Notes under the pieces: model-generated
Seen by the model: the letters and a program-made list of their open reading frames with translations, nothing else
What the model was told of the DNA's origin: nothing
Database searches by the model: none
Shown: positions 25,779 through 27,502 of the stretch, in pieces
Numbering within the stretch: the stretch's first letter is position 1
How the letters are laid out: each line of letters opens with the position of its first letter
Source: Coprococcus sp.
Lineage (GTDB): Bacteria; Bacillota; Clostridia; Lachnospirales; Lachnospiraceae
Assembly: GCA_016296785.1 (NCBI GenBank)
Contig: JAEDHX010000019.1
Span: forward strand, 1-27,502
DNA: 27,502 nt
Direction: 5' to 3'
Position numbers and translations under genes: made by a program

Positions 25779-26456
25779 TTATTCCTTAATTACAATATCG
25801 TCTTTATCTTTATATATACTGTTAGCCGGAACGTATCCTCTTACTCTTGAAATTGGATAAATATTACTGCAACGTCCGATTACTGTTCCGGGATTTAACA
25901 CACTGTTACAACCTACTTCAACATTATCTCCAAGCATTGCTCCAAACTTCTTCATTCCTGTTTCAATATCAAAATCTTTACCCTTTACATGTACAAGCGT
26001 TTTATCTGACTTAACATTGGAAGTAATACTTCCCGCTCCCATATGTGATTTGTATCCAAGTATTGAATCACCAACATAATTATAATGAGGAACCTGTACA
26101 TTGTTAAATATAATAACATTCTTAAGCTCTGTAGAATTACCTACAACACAGTTATCTCCAACAAGTGCACTACCTCTGATAAATGCACATTGTCTTACCT
26201 CTGTACCTGCTCCAATAATACATGGACCGGCAATATAAGCAGAATCAAATACTGTTGCTGTCTTATGAATCCATATATCTTCTCCCCTCTTCTCATACTC
26301 ATTCAAATCAAGTGTCGCACCCAGCTTAAGTATAAAATCTTTAATAAGAGGAAGTGCCTCCCATGGATATGTAAGCCCTTCAAGAAGTGGCTTAGCTGCT
26401 GTCTGATCAAGACTAAATAATTCCTTAATTGTTACTTCATTATTAATGCTACTCAT
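25779..26456 (-). CDS. Left-handed beta-helix (hexapeptide repeat) protein, GlmU C-terminal-like
   Basis: A 225-residue protein. After a helical N-terminus (YPWEALPLIKDFILKLG near residue 30) it runs through hexapeptide turns (ATVFDSAYIAGPCIIGAGTE, AFIRGSALVGDNCVVGN, PGTVIG) typical of left-handed beta-helix acyl- and nucleotidyltransferases. HYNYVGDSILGYKSHMGAGS resembles the GlmU acetyltransferase stretch HLSYLGD..IG...NIGAGT. The N-terminal pyrophosphorylase half of GlmU is absent, so it cannot be a complete GlmU. An acetyltransferase or a sugar-nucleotide-related role is likely, but the substrate is unknown. The start has AAAAAGGAG 10 bases upstream, 30 bp after topB, suggesting co-transcription. 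Confidence 0.85.
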   Translation of the reverse strand: MSSINNEVTIKELFSLDQTAAKPLLEGLTYPWEALPLIKDFILKLGATLDLNEYEKRGEDIWIHKTATVFDSAYIAGPCIIGAGTEVRQCAFIRGSALVGDNCVVGNSTELKNVIIFNNVQVPHYNYVGDSILGYKSHMGAGSITSNVKSDKTLVHVKGKDFDIETGMKKFGAMLGDNVEVGCNSVLNPGTVIGRCSNIYPISRVRGYVPANSIYKDKDDIVIKE

Positions 26457-26486
26457 ATTTTATATACTCCTTTTTGTAGAATAAAC

Positions 26487-27502
26487 TTATTTCTTATAAA
26501 ATGGACGTGTTTTGTCAAACACATATACTATATTATTCTGTTTACTAATTTCCTTTACCATATTAGTATACTTTGTAACAAAATCTGTCATCTTAATTGT
26601 GTATTCTTCTTTTGTAATTGAGCCATTCGCTACTCCTTCAAGCCCTTTCTCCCAGCTTGCCGTAAGATCAGCTCTAAGAAGTCCGTTTATTGAATAATAA
26701 ACAATATCATATATTATCTCACCAAGAAAAGTAGGCGTAACTATCTGTGTCTTCTTATTTAGAGAAATATACTTGTTATTAACAAGCTTCGTAATTATTC
26801 CATCTCTTGTTGCACTTGTACCTATTCCGGCACCCTTTATCTGTGCTCGAAGCTCTTCGTCCTCAATGAACTGTCCTGCGTTCTCCATAGTAAGAATAAG
26901 CGAACCTGAATTATATCGTTTCGGAGGAGTTGTCTCACCCTCTTTAATATCAATACTGCTTATATCAAGCATATCACCTTTCTTCAACTTAGCAATATAT
27001 TCAATAAAATCAGACGAATACTTCTCTTCATCCTTCTTCTTACCGAAGCTGTTATTTGCAACCTTCAAATATCCTTCCATAATAAGGTACTTAAAATTCG
27101 CAAATAACTTCTCATCCTTCATCGAAAGAGTCATTGATATCTTCTGGTACTCAGCAGGTGGATAGAATATACTCAAAAATCTTCTGCATATTATCTCATA
27201 GACCTTAGAAGCAATATCAGAAAGTCCATTTAATGCACCAAAGCCCTGTCCTGTAGGGATTATTGCATAGTGATCCGTTATCTGCTTATCATTAACATAT
27301 TTCGTTCTTGAAATACCCTTATAGGCTCCATTCTGTAATATCTCATCTGCGAATCCGGCAAGCTTAGTATATTTCTTCAAACCGCTAATGTTCTTATATA
27401 TCTCCTTGGCAACAGCACTAGACAGCACCCTGGCATCTGTTCTCGGATATGTAACAAGCTTCTTCTCATACAATTCCTGAACAATCTTTAGTGTATCGGA
27501 CG
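26487..27502 (-). CDS. topB: DNA topoisomerase III, C-terminal part (5' end beyond window)
   Basis: The frame is open through the right edge, so the N-terminal TOPRIM part lies outside. The visible ~338 residues begin SDTLKIVQELYEKKLVTYPRTDAR, the classic type IA topoisomerase segment with the active-site Tyr in TYPRTD that breaks and rejoins single-stranded DNA. Further family marks are DHYAIIPTG, FYPPAEYQ and GIGTSATRDGII. The protein ends FDKTRPFYKK without the zinc ribbons found in TopA, as usual for TopB. Topoisomerase III resolves recombination and replication intermediates. An internal TTG at 27473 is not the start. Confidence 0.95.
   Translation of the reverse strand, partial: SDTLKIVQELYEKKLVTYPRTDARVLSSAVAKEIYKNISGLKKYTKLAGFADEILQNGAYKGISRTKYVNDKQITDHYAIIPTGQGFGALNGLSDIASKVYEIICRRFLSIFYPPAEYQKISMTLSMKDEKLFANFKYLIMEGYLKVANNSFGKKKDEEKYSSDFIEYIAKLKKGDMLDISSIDIKEGETTPPKRYNSGSLILTMENAGQFIEDEELRAQIKGAGIGTSATRDGIITKLVNNKYISLNKKTQIVTPTFLGEIIYDIVYYSINGLLRADLTASWEKGLEGVANGSITKEEYTIKMTDFVTKYTNMVKEISKQNNIVYVFDKTRPFYKK

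Overview
The window looks like chromosomal DNA of an AT-rich, low-GC Gram-positive anaerobe. The best guess is a member of the Lachnospiraceae (Clostridia). The reasons are clear Shine-Dalgarno sites (AAAGGAG, GGAGG), an addB-addA gene pair in place of recBCD, single-module NRPS content and a very large periplasm-facing type hybrid kinase. The family placement is an inference. Almost every gene is on the minus strand, so the text below follows transcription from high to low coordinates.

Right end (25.2-27.5 kb): the C-terminal half of DNA topoisomerase III (topB, cut by the window edge) is followed 30 bp later by a stand-alone left-handed beta-helix protein resembling the C-terminal half of GlmU. 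The only convincing plus-strand gene is a small membrane-anchored FMN-bind-like protein. It has its own sigma-A-like promoter, is divergent from addB, and shares an imperfect hairpin terminator with the beta-helix gene.

18.1-25.2 kb: addB and addA overlap by 14 bp and encode the AddAB helicase-nuclease for double-strand-break repair. A very GC-rich nested hairpin of REP type closes addA.

12.3-17.9 kb, the accessory part: a secreted protein with three pre-peptidase-C-like repeats is followed by a one-module NRPS (C-A-T-TE). By my reading its adenylation pocket is a serine code of the EntF type, and its thioesterase has Cys where Ser is usual. Next comes a divergent Lgt-family membrane protein. 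The three genes run as one tight operon and are bracketed by copies of the same GC-rich palindromic repeat. The downstream copy is a 250-bp MITE-like long inverted repeat, and it supplies the last 13 codons of the Lgt-like gene. This is the part most likely to hold an undescribed pathway.

4.0-12.1 kb: an ABC exporter (ATPase and permease) with a strong promoter, an M18 aminopeptidase, and a 1411-residue hybrid sensor kinase with a beta-propeller sensor, HisKA, HATPase, REC and HPt but no DNA-binding output domain. The spacing is 17, 26 and 3 bp, so these are probably co-transcribed.

0-3.9 kb: purE and a small hypothetical gene, a perfect 15-bp inverted repeat, a tautomerase remnant that has lost its catalytic N-terminal proline, and the pantothenate operon (a DUF2520/PanG-like reductase, panB, panC). 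At the extreme edge are seven codons of a further gene, possibly coaBC. No tRNA, rRNA, CRISPR, transposase or prophage genes were seen.
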